A DNA stretch of 64,000 nucleotides from Planctomycetota bacterium (GTDB lineage: Bacteria > Planctomycetota > Phycisphaerae > Phycisphaerales > UBA1924). The stretch spans positions 344,514 through 408,513 of the forward strand of contig JAFEBP010000007.1 in NCBI GenBank assembly GCA_018242605.1. The letters are read 5' to 3'. The notes below the pieces were generated by a model. That model was not told the origin of the DNA and did not search any database. It saw nothing but the letters and a program-made list of their open reading frames with translations. Below, one piece after another: positions 43,791-52,491 of the stretch. Within the stretch, counting starts at the first letter, position 1. The number at the start of each line of letters is the position of its first letter. The position numbers and the translations under genes were made by a program.

Positions 43791-45116
43791 TCACGCCCCG
43801 GCATCCTGGAACTTCGCCACCTCGCGCAACATCTTGAATCCCGCCAACCCCGCCAGGTGAAACCGCAGCATCGCCAGCGCGGTCTTGGCCGACCATTCCC
43901 GCACGTTCTGCCGGCTCCCCGACATCTGGAACCGGCGCACGTCGCCCGACCCGTCGCGGCTCACCCGAGCGATCCACACAGTCCCCACCGGTTTGGCCTC
44001 ACTCCCCCCCTCGGGCCCCGCGATCCCCGTCACCGCCAGGCAGTGATCGCACCCCAGCGCATCAAGGCCCCCCTTGGCCATCGCCCGTGCCGTCTCCCCG
44101 CTCACCGCCCCCGGCCCCCCCGGCGACGTCAGCGCCGAAGGCACCCCCGCCAGCGAGTTCTTGATGTAGTTTGAGTACGTGATCAGCCCCCCCACAAACG
44201 CCGCCGATGAGCCCGGCACCTCGGTCAAGTACGCCCCCAGAAGCCCGCCCGTGCAACTTTCCACGCATCCCAGCGTCTGCCCCTTCGCCCGCAGCAAGTC
44301 CAACACGGTGCCCGCCAGCGTCGCCTGCCCGCTCCCAAACACGTACGCCCCCGCCGCGGCTCGCGTCAGCCGCTCCGTTTCATCCAGCGCCGCCTCCGCC
44401 GCGTCACCCGGCCCCACCCCCTCATACCTCAGCCTGCACGACACCACGCCCCCGCTCGCCGTCGTCCCCACCAGCGGATTCCGCGTCCGATCCATCAGTG
44501 CTCCCAGCCGCATCGCCAGATCACTCTCCCCGATCCCAAAGCAGTGCAGCGTCCGCGTCCGGATCACCAGCCCCGCCGGCGGCCGCAGCCGCGGCAGCAA
44601 CTGCGCATCAAACATCGGGAACATCTCCCCCGGCGGCCCCGGCAAACACAGCACATCGCACTCCTGCCCCCCGCTCCGCACCACGCCGAACAACCCCGGC
44701 GCCGTTCCGTGCAGGTTCTGCAAGCTCTGCCCCTTGGAAGGCCGCAGAGCCTGCACGCGATTGATCTCCGGCATCTCCCGCCCCCGAGACTCGTACCACG
44801 CCCGCACCTGCTCTAGCGCCAGTGGATCTTCAACCAGTTGGTCCCCCATCGCCTCCGCCAACGCCTGTCGCGTCAGATCATCCGCTGTCGGCCCCAGCCC
44901 CCCGCTGCACACCACCAGATCGCACGCCGCCGCCAACCTCAGAATCGCCCGCGTCTGTGCGGCCAGATCATCCGGCACCGTGACGTGCTCCACCGGCAGC
45001 ACGCCCGCCCCCGACAGCCGTTCGGCGAGCCAACGGCTGTTCGTGTTCAGCGTCTGCCCAAGCGTCAGTTCGTCGCCGATCGAAAGTATCGCGGCGCGGC
45101 GGTGTTCGCGGTTCAT
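43791..45116 (-). CDS. cinA: CinA-family protein (nicotinamide-nucleotide amidohydrolase type)
   Basis: The protein has 441 residues and two domains. Residues about 5-170 are a MoCF-type domain (ILSIGDELTLGQTLNTNSRWLA and SGGLGPTADDLTR motifs). Residues about 275-440 are the amidohydrolase domain with LGCVESCTGGLLGAYLTEVP and VTGIAGPEGGS. The C-domain deamidates nicotinamide mononucleotide in the pyridine nucleotide cycle. The start at 45116 (ATG) fits the family better than 45143. The gene begins about 95 bases downstream of a minus-strand terminator hairpin. Confidence 0.93.
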   Translation of the reverse strand: MNREHRRAAILSIGDELTLGQTLNTNSRWLAERLSGAGVLPVEHVTVPDDLAAQTRAILRLAAACDLVVCSGGLGPTADDLTRQALAEAMGDQLVEDPLALEQVRAWYESRGREMPEINRVQALRPSKGQSLQNLHGTAPGLFGVVRSGGQECDVLCLPGPPGEMFPMFDAQLLPRLRPPAGLVIRTRTLHCFGIGESDLAMRLGALMDRTRNPLVGTTASGGVVSCRLRYEGVGPGDAAEAALDETERLTRAAAGAYVFGSGQATLAGTVLDLLRAKGQTLGCVESCTGGLLGAYLTEVPGSSAAFVGGLITYSNYIKNSLAGVPSALTSPGGPGAVSGETARAMAKGGLDALGCDHCLAVTGIAGPEGGSEAKPVGTVWIARVSRDGSGDVRRFQMSGSRQNVREWSAKTALAMLRFHLAGLAGFKMLREVAKFQDAGA

Positions 45117-45214
45117 CGAACTGACCGTAGGGAGCAATCCCAATCACGGAGTCGATGGTGAGCGCCCTCGCTCTGAACGCATCCAAGAGCTTCCATCGGC
45201 CCCAACAACGCCAC

Positions 45215-45283
45215 AAAAAAAGACAAGCCCAGGGTACCACCCTGGGCTTGTTGAGACGACGACTGAGCATCATCTCGCTCTGC
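45215..45283 (-). ncRNA. Candidate small RNA of about 69 nt (two stem-loops, own terminator)
   Basis: Read on the minus strand from about 45283, the RNA has a 7-nt leader. A 9-bp hairpin follows (arms 45276-45268 and 45261-45253, loop of 6 nt, two G-U pairs). One nucleotide later comes a perfect 12-bp stem (arms 45251-45240 and 45234-45223) followed by seven U residues at 45221-45215. The strong stem plus U-run is a rho-independent terminator. It lies between tRNA-Val and cinA, has its own promoter at 45290-45318, and ends before cinA begins. It could be a free small RNA or a terminated leader of cinA. No known RNA family is recognised. Confidence 0.55.
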
Positions 45284-45289
45284 AAAGGA

Positions 45290-45318
45290 AGTATACCACC
45301 GTCCGGGGAACACCACAA
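45290..45318 (-). promoter_or_regulatory. Promoter of the candidate small RNA
   Basis: On the minus strand TTGTGG (45318-45313) is followed after 17 bp by an extended -10 element TGGTATACT with the -10 box TATACT at 45295-45290. The predicted start is about seven bases downstream, at 45283. Confidence 0.6.
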
Positions 45319-45463
45319 GCCTTTTCGACTCACCTTCCATGAAGAAATCGCGATATTCCGACTAGGGTGCCTGGGCCGCGGCGAATGTAACACCTCGCCT
45401 CGCGCCGAATCGATTCCCGGCCCTGTCCGGGGCGGAATTGCCGGACTACCATCGCCGCTCTTC

Positions 45464-45537
45464 GGGCGCATAGCTCAGTTGGCTAGAGCGCGGCTGTCAC
45501 ATAGCCGAGGTCACAGGTTCGAGTCCTGTTGCGCCCA
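45464..45537 (+). tRNA. tRNA-Val(CAC)
   Basis: A 74-nt cloverleaf: acceptor GGGCGCA with TGCGCCC, D arm GCTC/GAGC, anticodon stem CGGCT/AGCCG, loop GTCACAT giving anticodon CAC, and T arm ACAGG/CCTGT with TTCGAGT. The CCA end is not encoded. Reading GTC as the anticodon (Asp) breaks the anticodon stem, so Val is preferred. Confidence 0.9.
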
Positions 45538-45963
45538 TTTCAGCATCCTTCCCCCATCGCAAGGGTGCGAAATCCCCATCAAATCCAGCCTTTTTCGTCC
45601 GTTCGCGGCCCGGTCGCATGGTCCGCTTCCCAGCGCGTTTCAGTTGCCTCCCCGCCTGCATCGTTCCGCCGCGCGCCCCGCAAGCGAAGACGGTCCTCAC
45701 TGAAACACCCGCCGCCACACGCCGCCCAACCCCCGCACTTCCCCTCGTGTAACACCACGATCGCCATGCGAATCCTCACTGACGTTCGTACGGTGTATGG
45801 ACACAATTCGGCCTTGTTTCACACCCCGTCCGAGCCTCCGAACAGCCCATAACAGCGAAGTTTTCCTCCAGTCACAAACCCCTGCCGCGGGCCCCGTATC
45901 CGCCTCTGAGCCCCCTCGACCACCCAATCTTCGCTCGCCCTGATCATCGATACGCTTCACCGC
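45538..45963. other. Intergenic stretch between tRNA-Val and trmD
   Basis: No gene, strong hairpin or clear promoter is supported in these 426 bases, although a promoter for trmD-rplS is expected here. Confidence 0.5.
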
Positions 45964-46677
45964 TTGCCCCTGCGCATCGACATCCTCACGACCTTTCCTG
46001 AGATGTTCTCCGTCGCGCCCCCCGCGGCGTTGGGAATCAGCATCCCCGGACGCGCCGCCGCCGCGGGACACGTTGAGATCGTCGCCACCGACATCCGCTC
46101 CTTTTCTTCCAACAAGCACAAGAAAACCGACGACCGCCCCTTCGGCGGTGGCCCCGGCATGGTCATGATGTGCCAACCACTCTGGGACGCCGTCACCGCC
46201 ACCGAAGCCGCAGATCCCCGCGCGGCCACGCGAATCCTGTTCACCCCGCAAGGCCGCACGCTTTCCCAGTCGCTCGTCGAGGAACTCGCCGCCAAGCCCC
46301 GCCTCCTCCTCATCGCCGGGCACTACGAAGGCATCGACGAACGCGTCATCGAACGCCTCGCCCCACTCGAAGTCAGCATCGGTGATTACGTCCTCTCCGG
46401 CGGCGAACTGCCCGCCATGGTCCTCATCGACGCTGTCGTCCGGCTGCTGCCCGGAGTCTTGGGCGACCTCGAGTCCAACCAGCAGGACAGCTTCTCTCAA
46501 GTCCCAGAAACCGGCCAGAGACTGCTGGACTGCCCCCACTACACCAAGCCTCGGGAGTGGGAAGGCCTCTCCATTCCGGACATACTCCTAACCGGTGACC
46601 ACGGAAAGATCGCCGCCTGGCGTTTGGAACAAAAACTCCAGCGCACCCGACAGCGCCGACCTGATCTTTTGGCATGA
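45964..46677 (+). CDS. trmD: tRNA (guanine-N1-)-methyltransferase TrmD
   Basis: This enzyme methylates G37 of several tRNAs with S-adenosylmethionine and prevents frameshifting. It has 237 residues, normal length. The knotted SPOUT fold is shown by the DDRPFGGGPGMVMM motif, the GHYEGIDERV loop and IGDYVLSGGELPAMV. The start is TTG at 45964, in line with the family N-terminus (RIDILTTFPEMF). It is followed by rplS after 69 bp, the usual operon order; the upstream partners rpsP and rimM are absent here. Confidence 0.95.
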   Translation: MPLRIDILTTFPEMFSVAPPAALGISIPGRAAAAGHVEIVATDIRSFSSNKHKKTDDRPFGGGPGMVMMCQPLWDAVTATEAADPRAATRILFTPQGRTLSQSLVEELAAKPRLLLIAGHYEGIDERVIERLAPLEVSIGDYVLSGGELPAMVLIDAVVRLLPGVLGDLESNQQDSFSQVPETGQRLLDCPHYTKPREWEGLSIPDILLTGDHGKIAAWRLEQKLQRTRQRRPDLLA

Positions 46678-46746
46678 CAACGGCGGGGGCCACGCCTACC
46701 ATCTCGGCCCGTCGCTTCACGGCGATCGGCTTGCCAAAGGCGCGTT

Positions 46747-47169
46747 ATGTCACAGCAACTCCTCGAATCAATCTCCGCCAAGCACATCAAGCAGAACGTC
46801 ACCCCGTTCGGCGTCGGCGACACGATCAACGTGTCGTTCCGCATCGTCGAAGGCGACAAGGAACGCCAGCAGGTGTTCCAGGGCGTCGTGATCTCGCGCA
46901 AGGGCCGCGGCATCGACGAAATGGTCGTCGTCCGCAAGATCGTCGACGAAGTCGGCGTCGAGCGTATCTTCCCGCTCAACTCCCCCATGGTCGCCGAGAT
47001 CGAAATGGTCCGCCGCGGCGACGCCCGCCGCGCCAAGCTCTACTACCTCCGCGAGCGCACCGGCAAGTCCCGCCGCCTCCGCGACAAGCGTCGTGGCCTC
47101 AAGCACGATGTGCCCGTCACCACGACCGGCAACGCGGCCCCCGCCGACGCGCCGGCCGCCAAGGCCTGA
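46747..47169 (+). CDS. rplS: 50S ribosomal protein L19
   Basis: This ribosomal protein sits at the subunit interface. It has 140 residues, slightly longer than the usual 115-130 because of an Ala/Pro-rich tail. Family motifs are PFGVGDTINVSFRIVEGDK, QVFQGVVISRKGRGI and the basic KLYYLRERTGKSRRLRDKR end. A terminator follows, so trmD-rplS form a two-gene unit. Confidence 0.96.
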   Translation: MSQQLLESISAKHIKQNVTPFGVGDTINVSFRIVEGDKERQQVFQGVVISRKGRGIDEMVVVRKIVDEVGVERIFPLNSPMVAEIEMVRRGDARRAKLYYLRERTGKSRRLRDKRRGLKHDVPVTTTGNAAPADAPAAKA

Positions 47170-47217
47170 TGCTCTCGGCGATTTCCCCCGCCGATCCGAA
47201 CAACCCTGTCCCCCTCC

Positions 47218-47260
47218 GCGGCCCGAGCTCCCCCCGATTTGCTCGGGCCGCATCTTTTTT
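47218..47260 (+). terminator. Rho-independent terminator of trmD-rplS
   Basis: A perfect 11-bp stem (47218-47228 with 47241-47251) is followed by ATC and six T residues. It lies about 50 bases after the rplS stop. Confidence 0.93.
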
Positions 47261-47384
47261 GGCCGGCCCCGCCCACCCACCCGGCGGACGCCCCGCCGCC
47301 GCCGATCCCCCTCAAAGCCGCTCACGGCGCGTAGACTTGCCCCCCCTTTTACGATTCCCTCAAACGAGTATCACGAGCCTGAAC

Positions 47385-48077
47385 ATGACCAAACTCGAGC
47401 GTGCATCGATCTTCACCGGCATCGCGGTCGCCATTTCTCTCTCCCTGGGCTGGCGCGGCATCGGCGAGGTCGCCTCAGCGGCTCCCGCGATGCGCGACAC
47501 CGCCCGCATCGCCACCATCGACGTGCTCACCGTGGTCGAGCGCCTCGTCTCTTCCGAGAAGTACGCCAAGGACCGCGACGCCAACACTACCGAGCAGAAC
47601 TCCAAGCTCCAGCCCATCGCCGAGGCCCTCCAGAAGATCCGCGACGACGCTAAGGACCTGAAGGAAGAGAGCGAGAAGTTCAAGCAGCTCCAGGCCGACT
47701 ACGGCCGCAAGAACCAGGAGTTCCAGCAGGCCCAGCAGTCCGCCGCTCAGCAGGTCGACCAGTTCAACACCGCCCAGATCACCGAGGCCTACCGCCTCGT
47801 CTGCGAAGCCGCCGAGAAGATGGCCACCGAGTCCGGCTACTCCCACCTCTTCTCCAGCAAGTCCGGCCCCTTCACCATCAAGTCTTCCAACGTCGCCGGC
47901 GCAGTGCAGGAAATCCTCGCACGCCCCATCATCAAGGGCATCGCCGCCGACGATCTCACCGAGCGCCTGCTCAAGGACATGAAGCTCGACGCCCCGCCCG
48001 CGCCGGCCGTCGCCAAGCCGATCGATCCCGCCGCCCCGACGGCCCCCACTACCCCCGCCGCTTCCGACAAGAAGTAA
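47385..48077 (+). CDS. OmpH/Skp-like periplasmic chaperone
   Basis: The family holds unfolded outer-membrane proteins in the periplasm. The protein has 230 residues from the ATG at 47385, which begins a signal or anchor segment. Residues about 40-190 match OmpH/Skp: an IATIDVLTVVE strand, then two long antiparallel helices with a heptad pattern rich in Gln, Lys and Glu, and a return strand. The C-terminus is a Pro/Ala-rich tail. Two other envelope proteins in this window, the barrel at 7251 and the LptD-like protein, would be natural clients. Confidence 0.85.
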   Translation: MTKLERASIFTGIAVAISLSLGWRGIGEVASAAPAMRDTARIATIDVLTVVERLVSSEKYAKDRDANTTEQNSKLQPIAEALQKIRDDAKDLKEESEKFKQLQADYGRKNQEFQQAQQSAAQQVDQFNTAQITEAYRLVCEAAEKMATESGYSHLFSSKSGPFTIKSSNVAGAVQEILARPIIKGIAADDLTERLLKDMKLDAPPAPAVAKPIDPAAPTAPTTPAASDKK

Positions 48078-48166
48078 CCCAACGCCCTTTGGGACTCCCC
48101 AATGGCCGCGCGAAGTAAAGGCCCCCGAAGCCCGCGGCCGCGGCAACCACTCTACCCTCGTTCACC

Positions 48167-50614
48167 GTGCGTGAACTCGATCTTCTCGCGGCTATCGAAC
48201 GATGGTTCGCCGATCGCAACTGGACTCCGTGGGAGTTCCAGCGGCAGTCATGGCGCGCCTTCCTCGAAGGCCGCGACGGACTGATCCAGGTCCCCACCGG
48301 CGCGGGCAAGACCTACGCCGCGTACTTCGGCGCACTCGCCCTTCTCCGCCACGAGCTCTCACAGGGCCCGGCCCCGGGCCTGCGGATTCTGTACATCACC
48401 CCCCTCCGCGCCGTCTCGCGTGATATCGAGCTCGCGCTCCGCGCCCCCGCCGCCGACCTCTGCCCGAGCGCTCTCGTCGAAACCCGCACCGGCGACACTA
48501 AGGCCTCCATCCGCGCCAAGCAGCGGGACCGTCTCCCCCACATCCTGATCACCACCCCCGAGTCGCTCACGCTCCTGCTCACCCGCCCCAACGCCGCCGA
48601 CCTGCTCGGTGGAGTCCGCGCCGTCATCGCCGACGAGTGGCACGAGCTCCTCAGTTCAAAGCGTGGCAGCCAGACCGAGCTCGCGCTCGCTCGCCTCCGC
48701 CGCTTCGCCCCCACAGTCCGCACCTGGGCCCTCTCCGCGACTATCGCCAATGCACAGGAAGCCGCGTACGCCGCCGCGGGCGTCGGCCGCGACCCGGTCA
48801 TCATCCGCGCCCCCATGCAGCGCGAAGTCATCATCGACAGCGTCATCCCCGCCGACCTGCGCCGACTCCCCCTCGCCGGCCACCTGGGCATGTCCATGCT
48901 GCCCGATGTGATTAGCGCGATCGATCCCGATGTCTCAACCCTGGTCTTCACCAACACCCGCTCGCAAGCGGAACGCTGGTTCCACGCCATCGCGATGACC
49001 ATGCCCCAGTGGGCCGACCGCATGGCCCTGCACCACGGCTCCATCGACCGCGACGAACGCGAGGCCGTGGAAGCCGGCCTCAAGAACGGCGCACTGCGCA
49101 TCGTCGTGGCCACGTCCTCGCTCGATCTGGGCGTCGATTTTTCACCCGTCGAACGCGTCTTCCAGATCGGTTCGGTCAAGGGCGTCTCCCGCCTGGTGCA
49201 GCGCGCGGGCCGCGCCAGCCACCGCCCGTTCCAACCCTGCCGCATCACCTGCGTCCCCACCCACGGGCTGGAACTCTTCGAGATCGACGCCGTCCGGCGC
49301 GCTGTCGCCGCGGGGCACATGGAGCCCCGCGATTCGTTCAACAAGCCCCTGGACGTGCTCGCCCAGCACCTGGTCACCTGCGGCCTCGGCGGCGGGTTCG
49401 ACGCCGATGACCTCTTCGAAGAGGTCCGCACCGCCTGGTCCTTCCGCTCCCTCACCCGCGAAGAGTTCGACTGGGCCATCTCGCTCGTGCGCGAAGGCGG
49501 CGGAACCCTCGCCGCGTACCCCGAGTACCACCGCATCGCCCCCGTCTCGCCCGGCACGCACCGCTACCACGTCCCCAGCGCACGCATCGCCCAGCTCCAC
49601 CGCCTCAACGTCGGCACCATCACCGGCGACGGCACGCTCGACATCCGCTACCTCTCCGGTCGAAGCCTGGGACGCATCGAAGAGGGATTCATCGCCGGCC
49701 TGCGCGCCGGGCAGAAGTTTGTGTTCGCCGGCAAGGTCGTCTCCTTCGTCATGCTCAAGGACCTGGTCGCTTACGTCAAGCCCGCCAAGGGCAACACCTC
49801 CTACACGCCCATCTGGGGAGGCACCAAGCTCCCCATCTCCGAATCGCTCGCCGCGGCGATCCGCTGCGCCCTCGAACGCTCCGCCTCTGGCATCGCCGAC
49901 TCCCCCGAACTCGCCGCCGCGTCCTCCATCATCGCGATCCAGCAGCGTCTCTCCCGCATCCCGCGCAGCGACGAACTGCTGATCGAGACCTCCTCCTCCC
50001 GCGAAGGCCGACACCTCTTCATCTTCCCCTTCGAGGGCCGGCTCGTCCACGCCGGGCTCGCGTCGATCATCGCCCTGCGCCTCTCCCAGTCCCGCAAGGC
50101 CACCTTCGCCATGGCCGTCAACGACTACGGACTCGAACTCGCCTGCACCGACCCCTTCCCCTTCGAGGAGTTCCTGGGCCCGCGACTCTTCTCGCCCGAC
50201 GATCTGGACGCCCAGGCGCAGGAGAGCATCAACATGACCGAGCTCGCCAAGCTCCAGTTCCGCGATGTCGCCCGCGTCTCCGGGCTCGTCTTCCAGAACT
50301 ACCCCGGCGCACAAAAGACCGCGCGTCAGTCCCAGGCCGGGGCCGGGCTCATCTTCGATGTCCTGCGCGAGTTCGATCCGGGGAACCTCCTCCTCCGCCA
50401 GGCCGAACGCGAAGTCATGGACCGCCACTTCGAACAGTCCCGCCTCTTCCGCACCATGGAGCGCCTCGCCTCCTCACGCCTCACGCACGTGGACACCCAA
50501 CGCTTCACGCCCCTCTCATTCCCGCTCGTCATCGAGCGCCAAGCCGGACGCCTGAGCAGCGAGACCATCCTCGAACGCGTCGAAAAGATGTGCCTGGAGT
50601 GGGGCCTTGAGTGA
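48167..50614 (+). CDS. Lhr-type DEXH helicase (ligase-associated family)
   Basis: This is a superfamily 2 helicase of 815 residues with a GTG start. Walker A is VPTGAGKTYAAYFG (about 43-56), motif II is DEWH with the family extension DEWHELLSSKRGSQTELALAR, and motif VI is VQRAGRASHRP. The length and the motif II extension match the ligase-associated DEXH helicases involved in DNA repair. The usual partner genes for a DNA ligase and a metallo-beta-lactamase-like exonuclease are not next to it; it lies between an OmpH-like gene and miaA. Confidence 0.9.
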   Translation: MRELDLLAAIERWFADRNWTPWEFQRQSWRAFLEGRDGLIQVPTGAGKTYAAYFGALALLRHELSQGPAPGLRILYITPLRAVSRDIELALRAPAADLCPSALVETRTGDTKASIRAKQRDRLPHILITTPESLTLLLTRPNAADLLGGVRAVIADEWHELLSSKRGSQTELALARLRRFAPTVRTWALSATIANAQEAAYAAAGVGRDPVIIRAPMQREVIIDSVIPADLRRLPLAGHLGMSMLPDVISAIDPDVSTLVFTNTRSQAERWFHAIAMTMPQWADRMALHHGSIDRDEREAVEAGLKNGALRIVVATSSLDLGVDFSPVERVFQIGSVKGVSRLVQRAGRASHRPFQPCRITCVPTHGLELFEIDAVRRAVAAGHMEPRDSFNKPLDVLAQHLVTCGLGGGFDADDLFEEVRTAWSFRSLTREEFDWAISLVREGGGTLAAYPEYHRIAPVSPGTHRYHVPSARIAQLHRLNVGTITGDGTLDIRYLSGRSLGRIEEGFIAGLRAGQKFVFAGKVVSFVMLKDLVAYVKPAKGNTSYTPIWGGTKLPISESLAAAIRCALERSASGIADSPELAAASSIIAIQQRLSRIPRSDELLIETSSSREGRHLFIFPFEGRLVHAGLASIIALRLSQSRKATFAMAVNDYGLELACTDPFPFEEFLGPRLFSPDDLDAQAQESINMTELAKLQFRDVARVSGLVFQNYPGAQKTARQSQAGAGLIFDVLREFDPGNLLLRQAEREVMDRHFEQSRLFRTMERLASSRLTHVDTQRFTPLSFPLVIERQAGRLSSETILERVEKMCLEWGLE

Positions 50615-50710
50615 TCCGCTCTCCCGGCCCTCCCCAACGCCCTCCGCCGCACGAACTTCAACAACTCCCGATCCCCACGTTCGCTCGTCCGCCGCCGGTC
50701 GCCTTCCGCT

Positions 50711-51667
50711 GTGATGCAACAATCCCCGCCCGTGCCCCGCTACCCAATCATCATCGGCCCTACCGCCGCAGGCAAGTCCGCTCTCGCGGTTGAAGTGGCT
50801 TTGCGCATCGGCGGCGAAGTCGTCTCCGCCGATTCGATGCTCATCTACCGCGGCTTGGACATCGGATCCGCCAAACCCACGCTCGACGAACGCCGCGGCG
50901 TGCCCCACCACCTCATCGACATCGCCGACCCCGCCGACCGCTTCACCGTCAGCGATTGGCTCGCCGCCGCGGAACGCTGCATCGCGGATATCTTCTCCCG
51001 CGCCAAGACCCCGATCGTTGTCGGAGGAACCCACCTGTACGTCAAGGCCCTCCTCGACGGCCTCTTCGAGGGCCCGGGAGCCGACCCGGCGCTGCGCGAA
51101 GAACTCCGCGCCATGAACCCCGCCGCACTCCGCGCCGAACTGGAGCGCATCGATCCGCCCACCGCCGCAAAGCTCCACCCCAACGACATCCGCCGCACCA
51201 TCCGTGCAATCGAAGTCTTCCGCCTCACCGGCTCGCCCATCAGTGCGTTGCAGCAACAGTGGGATGCGCCCGCGCAGGCCGCCGACCCGGCCTCCCCCGC
51301 GCCGATCCTCATCGGGCTCGAGTGGCCCATCCCGCAGATCAACGCCCGCATCAACGCCCGCGTCCGCGCCATGTTCGAGCACGGCCTGGAGCAGGAAGCC
51401 CGCGGCCTGTGGACCGCCAGACGGTTCGGCCCCCAATCGTGCGAAGCCCTGGGCTACAAGCAACTCATCGACGCCTTCGAAGGCCGCCTCACGATGGACG
51501 AAGCCGTCGAGCGCATCAAGATCGAGACGCGCCGATTCGCCAAGAACCAGCGAACCTGGGCGCGCCGACTCCGCGCCACCCCCGGCGCCGTGTGGATCGA
51601 CGCGGCCTTCACCGCCGCCGACCACTGGCCCGACGCGGTCATCGCCGCGCTCCATCAGGCCCCATGA
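50711..51667 (+). CDS. miaA: tRNA dimethylallyltransferase MiaA
   Basis: This enzyme adds a dimethylallyl group to A37 of tRNAs that read UNN codons. It has 318 residues (GTG at 50711; ATG at 50714 is equally possible). The P-loop GPTAAGKSALAVEVA, the SADSMLIYRGLDIGSAKPT motif, VGGTHLYVKALLDGLF and the C-terminal TRRFAKNQRTWARR motif are all present. The gene follows the helicase by about 95 bp. Confidence 0.95.
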   Translation: MMQQSPPVPRYPIIIGPTAAGKSALAVEVALRIGGEVVSADSMLIYRGLDIGSAKPTLDERRGVPHHLIDIADPADRFTVSDWLAAAERCIADIFSRAKTPIVVGGTHLYVKALLDGLFEGPGADPALREELRAMNPAALRAELERIDPPTAAKLHPNDIRRTIRAIEVFRLTGSPISALQQQWDAPAQAADPASPAPILIGLEWPIPQINARINARVRAMFEHGLEQEARGLWTARRFGPQSCEALGYKQLIDAFEGRLTMDEAVERIKIETRRFAKNQRTWARRLRATPGAVWIDAAFTAADHWPDAVIAALHQAP

Positions 51668-51840
51668 CCGCAGCAGTGCGCACGATCGACGCACATTCAA
51701 AGAATCCGGTCCTCCAGAGCCTCATTCTCGCGTACAACCCGCACGTGCTCGCCGCGTCGTCGGCCCAGGTTGTTCTTTGACAACTTCAGATCGCAAGAGG
51801 CATCACCCGCTCCAGCCCTACACCACGCTCGCACGTGCAG

Positions 51841-52320
51841 CCAGAACTTCATCGCCGCGCCCGCCACGACCGCCCGCGGCGTCAGGCTCCGATAACGCTC
51901 CACGGGCCATGGACCCCACACATCACCAAAAGTTCATCGCGCACCACGCCCACCTGTTCCCGCGCCCCCGTGCCCCAGTGTGCCCGTTCCCGCAAGCAAG
52001 CATTTCAGGGCAACAAAGGCACTCAATGAATACGTGCGTCGGCGCGCGACCCACCAAAAGTTCATCGACACGCCCGCCACGACCCCCGCCAGAGCCGGTT
52101 CCTGGTAACTGCATCTGCCCCAGCGGCGCGCACTCCACCAAAAGTTCATCGACACGCCCGCCGCGACCCCTGCCAGAGCCAGTTCCTGACAACTCCTTCA
52201 ACCCCAACGGCGCGCACACCACCAAAAGTTCATCGACACGCACGCCGCGACCGCCGCCAAGACCCCGTCCTGATAACTCCAACAACTCAACCACCGCGCA
52301 CACCGCCAAAAGTTCATCGC
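51841..52320. repeat. 84-bp tandem repeat array
   Basis: The core CCAAAAGTTCATCG (CCAGAACTTCATCG in the first copy) starts at 51841, 51926, 52054, 52138, 52222 and 52306. The last four copies are exactly 84 bp apart, the first two 85 bp apart, and the step between 51926 and 52054 is 128 bp. Between cores the units share much of a Pro/Arg-coding GC-rich stretch ending in GGCGCGCA. The rest of the 824-bp gap from 51668 to 52491 shows no gene. Spacers are not unique, so it is not a CRISPR array. Open frames that follow the period exist on both strands, but none has a clear start or signal. Confidence 0.85.
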
Positions 52321-52491
52321 AGCAAACCCCGCAAAAATACCGGCGATCAGCCCGAGTCGCTCAGTGCAGCAAGCCAGGAAGCGGGCGGTCATGCGTTCCC
52401 CATGCGTCCACATTGCTAGATTTGCCATACCTTTGCTCAAGGCAGCCAACCCTTCGTGCCCCTCGGTTCAACTCCCACCCCGAATACATCC

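Noticed and set aside
45113..45340. Minus-strand frame of 75 codons over the candidate small RNA
   Set aside because: It is interrupted in meaning by the promoter and terminator hairpin, and has no ribosome site; the RNA reading explains the sequence better.
51841..52320. Repeat array as a CRISPR
   Set aside because: Repeat units are about 84 bp, the sequence between cores is related from unit to unit, and no cas gene is near.
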